The notes beneath the pieces are model-generated. The model worked only from the letters and a program-made list of their open reading frames with translations, had not been told where the DNA came from and ran no database searches. Below, in pieces: positions 36,748-45,395 of a stretch of 64,000 nt of DNA; position 1 is the first letter of the stretch, and each line of letters starts with the position of its first letter. The translations under genes were made by a program, and so were the position numbers. The DNA lies in NCBI RefSeq assembly GCF_002749975.1, contig NZ_PEIG01000010.1, forward strand, positions 166,382 through 230,381, given 5' to 3'. The DNA comes from Gloeocapsopsis sp. IPPAS B-1203 (GTDB lineage Bacteria; Cyanobacteriota; Cyanobacteriia; Cyanobacteriales; Chroococcidiopsidaceae).

Positions 36748-39243
36748 ATGACATCACTAGATTTAGGGCGATTGCAAAAAGCATTGGCAGTAGAAGCAGA
36801 ACGCGGCTTTGCTGATTTAATAGGTAAGCAATATCGCTTTAGTGAATTTCTCTGTCTTAGTTTTGGTAAACCTCCGGTAACTCTGCCGTTAGATGAGCGT
36901 CAACGGTGGCAAGAAATAGCAGCACAATTTGCCAAATATCCAGAATTGCCATTAGAAGAACGACAACACCTCGTAGCTGAAGCACGAAGATGCGTGTATC
37001 ATACACAACGATATCAGCGTGGGGACAATGTCACAAAGCAAAGTACAAAAGAGCGATCGCCCCACTCAACAAAAACGAAACTCCCGCCGACAACACCCTT
37101 AGTACAACCGCTACAGACAGAAGCCGCAATCCGCATTGCACCGAATCCAGAGCAACCTTTAAAAAGCTTACCCGAAGTAGGAGTGAGAAGAAGTGGTTAC
37201 TTAGCAAAACTGGGGTTGTATACAGTACGCGACGTTCTATTTTATTATCCCCGCGACCACATTGATTATGCACGACAAGTCAATATCAAAGAATTGCAAG
37301 CAGGAGAGACAGTAACACTATTAGGAACAGTCAAACGCTGTACTTGCTTTAATAGCCCGCGCAATCCTAAATTAACGATCCTGGAACTTGTCCTTAAAGA
37401 TAATACTGGTCAAATTCGGATTAATCGTTTTTTTGCAGGGGCGCGATATAGTCATCGTGGTTGGCAAGAACAACAAAAACGTCGCTATCCTGTAGGTGCA
37501 GTTGTTGCTGCTTCTGGATTAGTCAAAGAAAGTAAATATGGTTTAACGCTAGAAGATCCTGAAATTGAAGTTTTAGCGCATCCAGGAGATACGATTGATT
37601 CGCTGACAATCGGTCGAGTCGTACCAGTGTATGCTTTGACAGAAGGCGTAGGTGCAGATATGGTACGCAAAGCAGTTACGGCAGCTTTACCTGCGTGCGT
37701 ACATCTCAAAGACCCCTTGCCATTTCGCCTGCGCGACAAGTATGGTTTGATGGAATTAAAAGCGGCGATCGCAAATATTCACTTTCCCTCAGATAGCACT
37801 TCTTTAGAACTGGCTCGACGTCGCCTTGTCTTTGATGAATTTTTCTATTTACAACTTGGTTTACTACAACGCCAACACAAAGCACGTCAAATTCAAAACG
37901 GTGCAGTTTTAGCGCGTACTGGAAAACTTATTCAAACATTTTACCAACTACTACCCTTTGAACTGACTAACGCTCAATCGCGAGTTGTTAACGATATCCT
38001 CGATGACTTACAAAAACCAGTACCGATGAACCGTTTGGTACAAGGAGATGTGGGTTCGGGGAAAACTGTAGTTGCTGTCATAGCAATCTTGGCAGCGATT
38101 CAATCAGGTTATCAAGCAGCGTTAATGGCTCCGACAGAAGTGTTAGCAGAACAACACTATCGCAAATTAGTCAGCTGGTTTAATCTGTTGCATTTACCCG
38201 TAGAACTGTTAACAGGTTCTACAAAAACTGCAAAACGCCGCCAAATTCATGCTCAACTAGAAACAGGTGAATTACCGCTATTGGTCGGTACTCATGCTTT
38301 GATTCAAGAAAAAGTCAACTTTCAACGTTTAGGTTTAGCTGTGATTGACGAACAACATCGTTTTGGTGTAGGACAACGGGCACAGTTACAGCAAAAAGGC
38401 GAATCTCCCCACGTCCTGACAATGACAGCCACTCCCATTCCCCGTACGCTAGCGCTAACATTACATGGCGATTTAGATGTTAGTCAAATTGACGAACTAC
38501 CACCAGGAAGACAACAAATTCAGACAACAGTTCTATCAGCAAAAGAACGCAGTCACGCCTACGACTTAATTAACCGCGAAATTGCTCAAGGACGTCAAAC
38601 TTATATCGTTTTACCTTTAGTAGAAGAATCAGAAAAGTTAGATGTACGGGCGGCTGTCGAAGAACATCAACGACTCCAAGAAAGTATTTTTCCGCAATAT
38701 CAAGTAGGCTTACTTCATGGTCGGATGAGTTCAGCAGATAAAGATGTTGCTATTAATCAATTTCGTGACAATCAAACACAAATTTTAGTGTCAACAACCG
38801 TCATTGAAGTAGGAGTTGATGTACCCAATGCAACTGTGATGATGATTGAAAATGCTGAGCGTTTCGGTTTATCGCAACTGCATCAATTACGCGGTCGTGT
38901 CGGTCGGGGTGCAGCAAAATCTTACTGTCTTTTGATGAGTAATTCTAAAGCAGAAACTGCAATATCGCGGTTAAAAGTCTTAGAACAATCGCAAGATGGC
39001 TTTTTCATTTCAGAGATGGATATGCGCTTTCGCGGTCCTGGAGAAGTCTTAGGGACAAGACAATCAGGATTACCAGACTTTACTTTAGCAAGTCTTGTAG
39101 AAGATCAAGGAGTTTTGGAATTAGCAAGAGCCGCCGCAGAAACAGTAATTGAACTTGATGCAACTTTAGAACGCTGGCGTTTGATGAAAGCTGAGTTGGA
39201 ATATCGCTATCAAAAATTGATGGGTGGTGCTATCTTGACGTAG
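36748..39243 (+). CDS. recG: ATP-dependent DNA helicase RecG
   Basis: RecG remodels stalled replication forks and Holliday junctions. An N-terminal extension of about 140 residues precedes the wedge/OB domain (about 150-300: KSLPEVGVRRSGYLAKLGLY, VLFYYPRDHIDYAR). The helicase core has Walker A GDVGSGKTVVAV at about residue 433, APTEVLAEQHY, the DEQH box in VIDEQHRFGVGQR, TMTATPIPRTLALTLHGDLD, VSTTVIEVGVDVPNATVM and QLHQLRGRVGRG. The C-terminal RecG signature MRFRGPGEVLGTRQSGLPDF is present. At 831 residues the protein is in the upper range because of the N-terminal extension, a feature common in cyanobacteria. Confidence 0.95.
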   Translation: MTSLDLGRLQKALAVEAERGFADLIGKQYRFSEFLCLSFGKPPVTLPLDERQRWQEIAAQFAKYPELPLEERQHLVAEARRCVYHTQRYQRGDNVTKQSTKERSPHSTKTKLPPTTPLVQPLQTEAAIRIAPNPEQPLKSLPEVGVRRSGYLAKLGLYTVRDVLFYYPRDHIDYARQVNIKELQAGETVTLLGTVKRCTCFNSPRNPKLTILELVLKDNTGQIRINRFFAGARYSHRGWQEQQKRRYPVGAVVAASGLVKESKYGLTLEDPEIEVLAHPGDTIDSLTIGRVVPVYALTEGVGADMVRKAVTAALPACVHLKDPLPFRLRDKYGLMELKAAIANIHFPSDSTSLELARRRLVFDEFFYLQLGLLQRQHKARQIQNGAVLARTGKLIQTFYQLLPFELTNAQSRVVNDILDDLQKPVPMNRLVQGDVGSGKTVVAVIAILAAIQSGYQAALMAPTEVLAEQHYRKLVSWFNLLHLPVELLTGSTKTAKRRQIHAQLETGELPLLVGTHALIQEKVNFQRLGLAVIDEQHRFGVGQRAQLQQKGESPHVLTMTATPIPRTLALTLHGDLDVSQIDELPPGRQQIQTTVLSAKERSHAYDLINREIAQGRQTYIVLPLVEESEKLDVRAAVEEHQRLQESIFPQYQVGLLHGRMSSADKDVAINQFRDNQTQILVSTTVIEVGVDVPNATVMMIENAERFGLSQLHQLRGRVGRGAAKSYCLLMSNSKAETAISRLKVLEQSQDGFFISEMDMRFRGPGEVLGTRQSGLPDFTLASLVEDQGVLELARAAAETVIELDATLERWRLMKAELEYRYQKLMGGAILT

Positions 39244-39265
39244 GTAATAGGTAATGGGTAATAGA

Positions 39266-39290
39266 GAGTCGTGAAGTGTTGAGTGTTGAG
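39266..39290. repeat. interspersed repeat GAGTCGTGAAGTGTTGAGT, copy 2
   Basis: The 19-bp core is followed by a second GTTGAGT, so the unit is partly doubled. It lies directly downstream of recG. Confidence 0.85.
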
Positions 39291-39480
39291 TTTAAGAAAG
39301 TTTAATTCAAAATTCAAAACCCTTAACCACCCTGAAGTTATGTTTATTTTTACCCACTTCCTTAACTACTTATATATTGAGTTGGTAAAACCGATAGAAT
39401 TTTAATAGAGGTATATAGTTAGACATTGCTACGGGTTGACGAAATCGACAACCTAGTAAAAATTTATTGGCAATAAAGTT

Positions 39481-39897
39481 ATGATTCAATTCAGAAAAAT
39501 ATTGAGTGCAGCTAGTGCAATTACACCTTTAGTTTTTGGTGCAGTACTTGTCACAATGCCATCAGCACCAGTCGCGGCGCAATCAGTAGTATTTGGTCAA
39601 GAAGCTCCTGACAGAGTCAGTCAACCGCAGATGGTAGGTTCTTTTATCTACGGTAGTCCTATTCCAACTCCTATGCCTGTAGATCCTGTCACTGGATTTT
39701 CTGTTCGTCGGACTCCAATAAATTCATGGAATTCTACTCCTACGAGGAGAACAGGTACAGTTGTTAACTCTACGCTAGTTAATCCTGTTTTAGTTAATCC
39801 CACCATTCGCGATTCCACACTAATTAATCCAGTTATTCTCAATTCAGGATATCGCCGTGTTGACATACCTTCACGCGTTATTGTTGTCCCCTATTAG
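39481..39897 (+). CDS. secreted hypothetical protein with internal repeats, 138 residues
   Basis: The first 33 residues form a signal peptide: basic start MIQFRKIL, hydrophobic core, and a likely cleavage at APVAAQS. The mature part is Ser/Pro/Val-rich and ends in a repeating stretch near residues 95-120: STLVNPVLVNPTIRDSTL, then INPVILN. These are near-exact repeats of 'xTLVNPxLVN'. Such short beta-type repeats are unusual. Function is unknown. A protein on the envelope or in the periplasm is most likely. There is no ribosome-binding site of note and a 235-bp spacer upstream. Confidence 0.7.
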   Translation: MIQFRKILSAASAITPLVFGAVLVTMPSAPVAAQSVVFGQEAPDRVSQPQMVGSFIYGSPIPTPMPVDPVTGFSVRRTPINSWNSTPTRRTGTVVNSTLVNPVLVNPTIRDSTLINPVILNSGYRRVDIPSRVIVVPY

Positions 39898-39921
39898 AGC
39901 TAGGGGAGCAGAGAAGATAGA

Positions 39922-39940
39922 GAGTCGTGAAGTGTTGAGT
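39922..39940. repeat. interspersed repeat GAGTCGTGAAGTGTTGAGT, copy 3
   Basis: Exact copy of the 19-bp core. It is followed by a segment GTGCTAAGGCACCGCTACGC, also seen near 31329 as GTGCTAACGCACCGCTACGC, and by TCACTAGCCACTAGTCACTAG repeats, so the whole intergenic block is related to that before argG. Confidence 0.85.
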
Positions 39941-40053
39941 TACGAAAACTCAAAGTTCAAAATGTGCTAAGGCACCGCTACGCTAACAAAACCCAAAACT
40001 AATCACTAGCCACTAGTCACTAGTTACCCTAACCTCTGACCCCTCACCCCTTT

Positions 40054-40947
40054 CTACCCCATAAACTCAGAAGCTACAATCATTGAGCCAATACCACTAT
40101 CGGTAAAGATTTCTAGCAGTAAAGCGTGAGGAATTCTCCCATCGATGATATGGGCAGCATGAACGCCTTGGGCGAGCGATCGCACGCAACAGTTAACTTT
40201 TGGAATCATTCCACCGCTCACAACGCCTTGTGAGATTAGTTCTCGCGCTTGTTGAATGTCTAGTTTATGCAGCAAGCTAGAAGGGTCTTTATACTCTTTC
40301 AAAATTCCTGGCGTATCAGTCAGTAAAATTAATTTTTCCGCACCTAATGCGGCAGCAAGTTCACCTGCGGCAGTATCGGCATTGATATTATAAGCTTGAC
40401 CTGTTTCGTCTGCCGCCACACTTGACACAACAGGAATATAACCGCTCTTAACTAGCGCCTCCAAAATATTGACATCCATACTCGTGACTTCTCCGACAAA
40501 GCCAATACCTTCTTGACCTTGAGGACGTGCTTTGATCAAATTACCATCTTTACCACACAATCCAACCGCAGAGCCGCCAGCACGGTTAATTAGAGAGACA
40601 ATTTCTTTGTTAACGCGACCAACTAACACCATTTCTACGACATCCATTGTTGCCGCATCCGTGACGCGCAAGCCATTTTTAAATTGTGGTTCAATTCCCA
40701 ACTTATCTAACCAGCTATTAATTTCTGGTCCACCACCGTGAACAACGATTGGTCGTAGCCCTACATAAGATAAAAATACAATGTCGCGAATAACTTTATC
40801 TTTAAGCGAACTATCTTTCATTGCCGCACCGCCGTATTTTACAACAACGGTTCTTCCGGCAAACTGTTGAATATAAGGCAGTGCTTCACTCAGGACTCGA
40901 ACACGGGTGGCTTCAGTTTCTCTAATATATTCGCTATCGTTGAACAT
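40054..40947 (-). CDS. argB: acetylglutamate kinase
   Basis: ArgB phosphorylates N-acetylglutamate, the controlled step of arginine synthesis in cyanobacteria, where it is activated by the PII protein. The phosphate-binding [18 protein letters not shown], the segment [15 protein letters not shown] and [11 protein letters not shown] are typical. The N-terminal helix and [17 protein letters not shown] belong to the hexameric, arginine-sensitive type, which fits PII control. At 297 residues it is complete. aroK lies 86 bp upstream in the same direction. Confidence 0.96.
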   Translation of the reverse strand: MFNDSEYIRETEATRVRVLSEALPYIQQFAGRTVVVKYGGAAMKDSSLKDKVIRDIVFLSYVGLRPIVVHGGGPEINSWLDKLGIEPQFKNGLRVTDAATMDVVEMVLVGRVNKEIVSLINRAGGSAVGLCGKDGNLIKARPQGQEGIGFVGEVTSMDVNILEALVKSGYIPVVSSVAADETGQAYNINADTAAGELAAALGAEKLILLTDTPGILKEYKDPSSLLHKLDIQQARELISQGVVSGGMIPKVNCCVRSLAQGVHAAHIIDGRIPHALLLEIFTDSGIGSMIVASEFMG

Positions 40948-41033
40948 AAGCAGGTTTTATAAAGCAAAAAGTATGCATTGCAGTTTAAAAGAATTTGTGT
41001 TTTTCAACAATCTCAATTGCAACAATTTAAAAT

Positions 41034-41612
41034 CTAAAGTTGTGTTGTAGGTGTCTCGCCCGCCTTCTTCAAGACTTGAGGAATTGCTGCTAATATTCGC
41101 GTAGCAAGTTGTTCTGGCGTTTCTTCCAAATTTACATTAACTCGGAGATCTGCTTGTGAATAAAGCGGTTGTCGTTGTTGCAATAGAGTTTCTAGCTGTG
41201 TGCGCAAGTCACCTGCTTGGAGTAATGGTCGAGTTTCATCAGTATTTAAACGGGTATAGAGCAATTCTATCGGTGCATCAAGCCAGACAATTAAACCGTG
41301 GTGCAAATAACTCCAATTTTCGCGTCGCAGGACAATACCACCACCCGTGGCGATCGCTAAATGTGTATAAGCACAAACTCTTGCTAAGACTTGAGTTTCT
41401 ATCTGCCTGAACGCTGATTCACCAGTTGTCGCAAATACTTCGCTTATTGATTGCTGTGTTACTTGAGTAATAATCTCATCTGTATCCACAAATTTATAGC
41501 CGAGTTTGGTTGCTAAGACACGCCCTACTGTTGTTTTACCAGTTCCCATCATGCCAACTAAGTATAAGTTGACTCCTTTCAATAAATTATTTTGCTCAAC
41601 TGACTTGTTCAC
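41034..41612 (-). CDS. aroK: shikimate kinase
   Basis: AroK phosphorylates shikimate with ATP. The P-loop is LVGMMGTGKTTVGRVLA, followed by FVDTDEIITQ, the substrate-binding FRQIETQVLARV and IATGGGIVLRRENW, and the lid ETRPLL. The start is a GTG at 41612; the N-terminal 15 residues before the P-loop are variable. It could be co-transcribed with argB downstream (86-bp spacer), although the two pathways are separate. Confidence 0.95.
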   Translation of the reverse strand: MNKSVEQNNLLKGVNLYLVGMMGTGKTTVGRVLATKLGYKFVDTDEIITQVTQQSISEVFATTGESAFRQIETQVLARVCAYTHLAIATGGGIVLRRENWSYLHHGLIVWLDAPIELLYTRLNTDETRPLLQAGDLRTQLETLLQQRQPLYSQADLRVNVNLEETPEQLATRILAAIPQVLKKAGETPTTQL

Positions 41613-41742
41613 AACCTTATCGTTCAGTTACTTACTATTGATTAATATTAAAACTGTAATATAAAAATCTTAAACACTTCATAAATTTCTTTTTTCTCTG
41701 TGCTTGCTGCACTGAAGTGGTTCATTAAAGAGTTGTTCTAAC

Positions 41743-43263
41743 TCAAATAAATTTGCTATAAAACTTGTCAGTTTTGGCTACTGTGCTCAAATAACTTTGA
41801 ATATTTCCCTTTTTTAGAAAAGAGATATCTTGATGATTTTTGATACTTTGATAGATGCGATCGCTTAATTGTTCAACTATATAAGCAGTGAAACACTTTT
41901 TTTGAATAATCTGAGAAGCATTACTATCTACAATGTTTCGTCGTTGTAGAAAAGCGATCGCATCCAAAATTTCTAAGTTTGAAGCGTCGAGTGGTATTTT
42001 GCTTTGTAGATTCGAGACTAAATTAAACTGAGGATTTAGTGTTAGCCAGTACAAAACTTGTTCTTCTAGCACAGATAAACGAGATAACTGCTGAGCAATA
42101 ACTTCTCTCATCTCGCTAAAATTAATACTTTCCTGTGCTATAAGTTTGGTAATATTATTAGCAAATACGTCTTGAATTACTGTCGCAGCAATTTTAATAA
42201 ATAAGGGATTACCAGAATAGTAATCAACAAGAAAGTCACATTCTTCTTCGGAGAAATTGACAACTCCTTTAACTTGCAAAATTGAAGCAACCTCAGTACA
42301 ACTGAGTCCTGAAATTTTTAATACTCGCACTGGTAAGGCGGTACCTTGGATAGCTGCAATCTCATGAGGTTGTTCTCGGCTAGTAAAAACTAAGCAGCTT
42401 TGATGTGGCGATTCTCCAAGACGTCGAATGAACTCGGCATAGCCTTGGTAGCCTTCGATATATTGAAAAGAGCGATCGCCAGTATCTAAAATAGCCTCAA
42501 GACCATCAAGTACAATCAGGCAACGAAAAGCGCGGAGATATTGTAAAAGCTGCGAAATTTGAGCGTGGGTATCTTTAGCAGGGGAAATTGATTCAGTCGC
42601 AAAAAACTGCAGCAGTTGCTCTAATATATCTTCTATGCGTGGTGCGAAGCAAAGCGATCGCCAAATAACATATTGAAAATGTCCTTGAACTTGTTCAGCA
42701 ATTTTTACTGATAAAGCTGTTTTACCAATCCCACCCATGCCTAGCAGGGCAACAATGCGACACCGATCGTCAACAATCCATTGCTGTAGCGATCGCAGTT
42801 CTTGATTTCGTCCGTAAAATATTTGAGCATCAATTGCTTCGCCCCAATCTTGTTTGGGCGTTGTCACGATATTATCTAAGTGTTGATTTGGCAGCGGAGT
42901 AGATGCATCATTTATCTTGGCAGTTAAATTTCTATATCCCGCCTTTTCTAGTAGTTGAGCAACGCGACTCCAATTTTGAATTTTAACCGAGTCTCCTGTT
43001 TGAAAACTCAACATCTCTTCTATATACTTATATAATCCATTTGATAAATAAACTCTGACTGTACTGCTACTACGGTTTTGATAAATAATGCTGGCTATCT
43101 CTGCTGGACTGTAGCCACACAGTAATCCTCTAAGCAATGATCTTTCTACAGCAGTCAAAGACTTTTCCTTTGCTTTGGCTAAATCCATGTACAGCTTGTC
43201 TAAATTCCAGAGTTCCTCTGCGGCTGTAAATTGTGACTCCACTAGCTTTGTTTTAGAGTGCAT
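41743..43263 (-). CDS. vMAP-type HTH plus NB-ARC STAND NTPase, 506 residues
   Basis: This resembles the signalling NTPases common in filamentous and unicellular cyanobacteria. The N-terminal about 90 residues (LTAVERSLLRGLLCGYSPAE, IASIIYQNRSSSTVRVYLSN) match the helix-turn-helix domain of vWA-MoxR-associated proteins. The NB-ARC/NACHT-type ATPase follows at about residues 150-420: FYGRNQELRSLQQWI, Walker A LLGMGGIGKTALSV near 176, Walker B CLIVLDGLEAIL and sensor LVFTSREQP. The usual C-terminal WD40 or other repeat sensor is missing; only about 90 residues follow. It is therefore either a minimal form or has a truncated sensor. Direct repeats of AACGATT lie just upstream (43323-43362). Confidence 0.82.
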   Translation of the reverse strand: MHSKTKLVESQFTAAEELWNLDKLYMDLAKAKEKSLTAVERSLLRGLLCGYSPAEIASIIYQNRSSSTVRVYLSNGLYKYIEEMLSFQTGDSVKIQNWSRVAQLLEKAGYRNLTAKINDASTPLPNQHLDNIVTTPKQDWGEAIDAQIFYGRNQELRSLQQWIVDDRCRIVALLGMGGIGKTALSVKIAEQVQGHFQYVIWRSLCFAPRIEDILEQLLQFFATESISPAKDTHAQISQLLQYLRAFRCLIVLDGLEAILDTGDRSFQYIEGYQGYAEFIRRLGESPHQSCLVFTSREQPHEIAAIQGTALPVRVLKISGLSCTEVASILQVKGVVNFSEEECDFLVDYYSGNPLFIKIAATVIQDVFANNITKLIAQESINFSEMREVIAQQLSRLSVLEEQVLYWLTLNPQFNLVSNLQSKIPLDASNLEILDAIAFLQRRNIVDSNASQIIQKKCFTAYIVEQLSDRIYQSIKNHQDISFLKKGNIQSYLSTVAKTDKFYSKFI

Positions 43264-43611
43264 TTTTTCATTAACTTTTAATTTTTGTTGCTACACAATA
43301 ACAATGTAGTTGATTTTTTTTTAACGATTAACAGCGTTAAGCTAACGATTTACATAACGATTGTTAGGTGATAAATTACTTATAACTTAGTTATCTTTGG
43401 CTTAATTGATTATCTGATTATTGAAACTTTATCAATTCTTGTACGTCACAACATGATAGGGTTTGCCTTGCGCTCAAGCAAAGTCTAACTTTAATTACTT
43501 GTGTTGCTAACGCTACTATGCCTAACTTGAACTCCAACGATCAATAAGTACAAATCTTTGTTAGTTCGTAGGTAGTTCCACCCTTCAGGTGTTATGGATG
43601 AGGTTTAAAGC
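43264..43611. other. intergenic region with AACGATT direct repeats
   Basis: The stretch between the STAND gene and the small 70-residue gene is AT-rich. AACGATT occurs at 43323-43329, 43344-43350 and 43356-43362, and TAACG/CGTTA forms a short inverted repeat over the first. The rest shows no gene or clear terminator. The repeats could be an operator for the divergent promoters. Confidence 0.45.
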
Positions 43612-43824
43612 ATGGCTTTGATTCGTGAACTAGTGCAGAAGACACTAAAAACTGGCTACTTAACTATTGAGGCAGAGGAACAACTGCGACAATTACTCAC
43701 AACTCAATACGACCTAGAAGACTTCAATGCTTTCATGGCATTACAGGAAGCTGCCATGATGGGTCAAGTCAAGCAAGAATCTCGCGAACGGTTTCAATAC
43801 GCAGCACTTGAGCAATTCACTTAG
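43612..43824 (+). CDS. small conserved hypothetical protein, 70 residues
   Basis: The sequence MALIRELVQKTLKTGYLTIE, then EEQLRQLLTTQYDLEDFNAF and MALQEAAMMGQVKQESRE is entirely helical and charged, with no cysteine, signal peptide or membrane helix. Cyanobacteria carry many such proteins of about 70 residues, but I cannot name a family. The ATG has a weak GAGG-like sequence 10 nt upstream (GGATGAGGTTTAAAGC). It stands alone between two minus-strand genes. Confidence 0.65.
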   Translation: MALIRELVQKTLKTGYLTIEAEEQLRQLLTTQYDLEDFNAFMALQEAAMMGQVKQESRERFQYAALEQFT

Positions 43825-43917
43825 TGCGCTATCTAGCTAAAATTGAACATTAAATTAAGTAAAATTGTGTTCTAGTAAGATGGGCGACGCTGTCAACTGC
43901 GTCTGACTTAGCATATT

Positions 43918-44598
43918 TTATTTCAAGGGTGAATTATTCTCATCCTCAAACTCGTCATCCTCAAAGCCCCAATCCTCGTCTTCCTCCGTTGTATTTGTCC
44001 TACTACCATAAGGTGGCGTAATCACACGATAGTCAGCATCATAGATTGATTCAGTCTTACCAACACTGGAGTTTTTTGGTTCGTTAGAACTATACGAGTA
44101 AACAGAAGATTGATTGCTGCTAGGATTAGGTCTGACTTCGTAAGTTTTAGAGTCTTGGATAGTTGTGTCTGGGCGAGATTCTTGCGGTGTTGTGTTTTCT
44201 GCAAAATCCCAGTCATCGTCTGTAGAATTATCGCTACTCCAATCATCAATTGTGTCACTCGTTGTAGACGCGGATGCTGATGAAGATGTAGCACTCGCTG
44301 CTGTTGTGTATTCTTGCTTGACAGTACGTTGATTTTGACGTGGTGAGGTGCGATCGCCAATACTACGCCGCTTTACTTGGCTTTGAGCGAAATAATTTGA
44401 CGTTTTGAATAAACCCGCGATTAGTAATGCAGAAAATGCTCCAGCAGCTATGCTGAGTAAAATCCACACCGCTAGTGGTAGCGCTAGCGATCGCCCACCC
44501 AAAAAGACAAGTGGAAGGACGGGGGACCAGTTTTGCAACAGCAACAAAGTTAGTCCTCCCAACACCACCAATAGCAAAAGTAGTCGCAAAACAGGCAT
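43918..44598 (-). CDS. LapA-domain (DUF1049-like) membrane protein with acidic tail, 226 residues
   Basis: Two membrane helices at the N-terminus (LRLLLLLVVLGGLTLLLLQN, then LPLAVWILLSIAAGAFSALL) match LapA/DUF1049 proteins of the envelope. The rest is a long, low-complexity polar region rich in Ser, Thr, Asp and Asn (SASASTTSDTIDDWSSDN) with motifs DDWDFAEN and DEDWGFEDDEFEDEN at the end. Lipopolysaccharide assembly protein A homologues have only the first part. The tail is probably disordered and cytoplasmic. It lies 38 bp downstream of ubiX on the same strand. Confidence 0.75.
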   Translation of the reverse strand: MPVLRLLLLLVVLGGLTLLLLQNWSPVLPLVFLGGRSLALPLAVWILLSIAAGAFSALLIAGLFKTSNYFAQSQVKRRSIGDRTSPRQNQRTVKQEYTTAASATSSSASASTTSDTIDDWSSDNSTDDDWDFAENTTPQESRPDTTIQDSKTYEVRPNPSSNQSSVYSYSSNEPKNSSVGKTESIYDADYRVITPPYGSRTNTTEEDEDWGFEDDEFEDENNSPLK

Positions 44599-44636
44599 AG
44601 TTCTAGGTGATAGGGTACTACCCTTCTATTTTCGCT

Positions 44637-45395
44637 CTAATCACGTCCCTGCCATCGTTGAATGGGAATACAATCAATATCAAGCTGATCCAAAGCACGG
44701 GCAACAACAAAATCAACTAAATCTTCAATTGTTTGCGGTTTGTGGTACCAAGCAGGAATTGCCGGAACAATTCTTGCACCAGCTTCAGCCAGCATTGTTA
44801 AGTTTCTTAAGTGAATTAAACTAAAAGGAGTTTCGCGCGGTACAAGAACCAATTTGCGTCCTTCTTTTAGTTGCACGTCTGATGCCCGCTCAAGCAAGTC
44901 TGAACTCAGCCCAGCCGCAAGCTTAGCTACAGTACTCATACTACAGGGAATGACAACCATACCGAGAGTGCGGTAGGAGCCGCTGGCAATACTCGCTCCC
45001 ACATCGCCCCAGTGGTGACAGTAGAGTTTTCCTTGTTCCACACCAACACCAGCTTGCTGCCGCCAGAACTGCTCTTGCTGCAAGGGTTCTACTGGCATCC
45101 GGATATTTTGCTCAGCTTGCCAAACCATGTACGTTGATTTAGAAGCAACGAGTTCGACTGCGTATTCAGCAGCTAAGAGAAACTTGAGCGCACGAACAGC
45201 GTAAATTAACCCTGATGCTCCAGAAACTCCTAAGATCAGGGGTGAGGGAGAGCCAGTGTCGTGCGGAGGTGTCCTCCGTTGAGGAGCCACTGCGTTGCGG
45301 GGGTTCCCCTCGTTGTAGCAAGTGGCGTCGGACTGGCGTTGAGTGGTGAGTGGTGAGTGATTAGACACAAGATTATTGGGTTTACTCCTCGTCAA
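44637..45395 (-). CDS. ubiX: flavin prenyltransferase UbiX, N-terminus encoded by an interspersed repeat
   Basis: UbiX makes prenylated FMN for UbiD-type decarboxylases. The catalytic domain begins LILGVSGASGLIYAVRALKF, with ELVASKSTYMVWQAEQN, SGSYRTLGMVVIPCSMSTVA and LVLVPRETPFSLIHLRNLTM. Ahead of this lie 52 residues (NHSPLTTQRQSDATCYNEGN, PRNAVAPQRRTPPHDTGSPS) that come from repeat copy B (45250-45341) read in frame. No ATG exists in this part: the only starts are a TTG at 45395, overlapping the end of rnr by 14 bp, and a GTG at 45368, both upstream of the repeat. Family members usually begin close to the LILGVSGASG segment. The enzyme core looks complete. Confidence 0.88.
   Translation of the reverse strand: MTRSKPNNLVSNHSPLTTQRQSDATCYNEGNPRNAVAPQRRTPPHDTGSPSPLILGVSGASGLIYAVRALKFLLAAEYAVELVASKSTYMVWQAEQNIRMPVEPLQQEQFWRQQAGVGVEQGKLYCHHWGDVGASIASGSYRTLGMVVIPCSMSTVAKLAAGLSSDLLERASDVQLKEGRKLVLVPRETPFSLIHLRNLTMLAEAGARIVPAIPAWYHKPQTIEDLVDFVVARALDQLDIDCIPIQRWQGRD
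45250..45341. repeat. modular interspersed repeat, copy B, inside the 5' end of ubiX
   Basis: Core GAGCCAGTGTCGTGCGGAGG to GTGGCGTCGGACTGGCGTTG. It shares its ends and middle with copy A (reverse orientation, 31381-31540) and with copy C (52269-52313). It contains the small palindrome CGGAGGTGTCCTCCG. It is flanked by TGAGTGGTGAGTGGTGAG heptamer-type units on one side and GGGGTGAGGG on the other. It is translated as part of ubiX. Confidence 0.88.

Noticed and set aside
41743..43824. Multi-gene defence island around the STAND NTPase
   Set aside because: Neighbours are housekeeping (aroK, argB) and a small orphan; no nuclease, toxin, methylase or other defence gene is adjacent.
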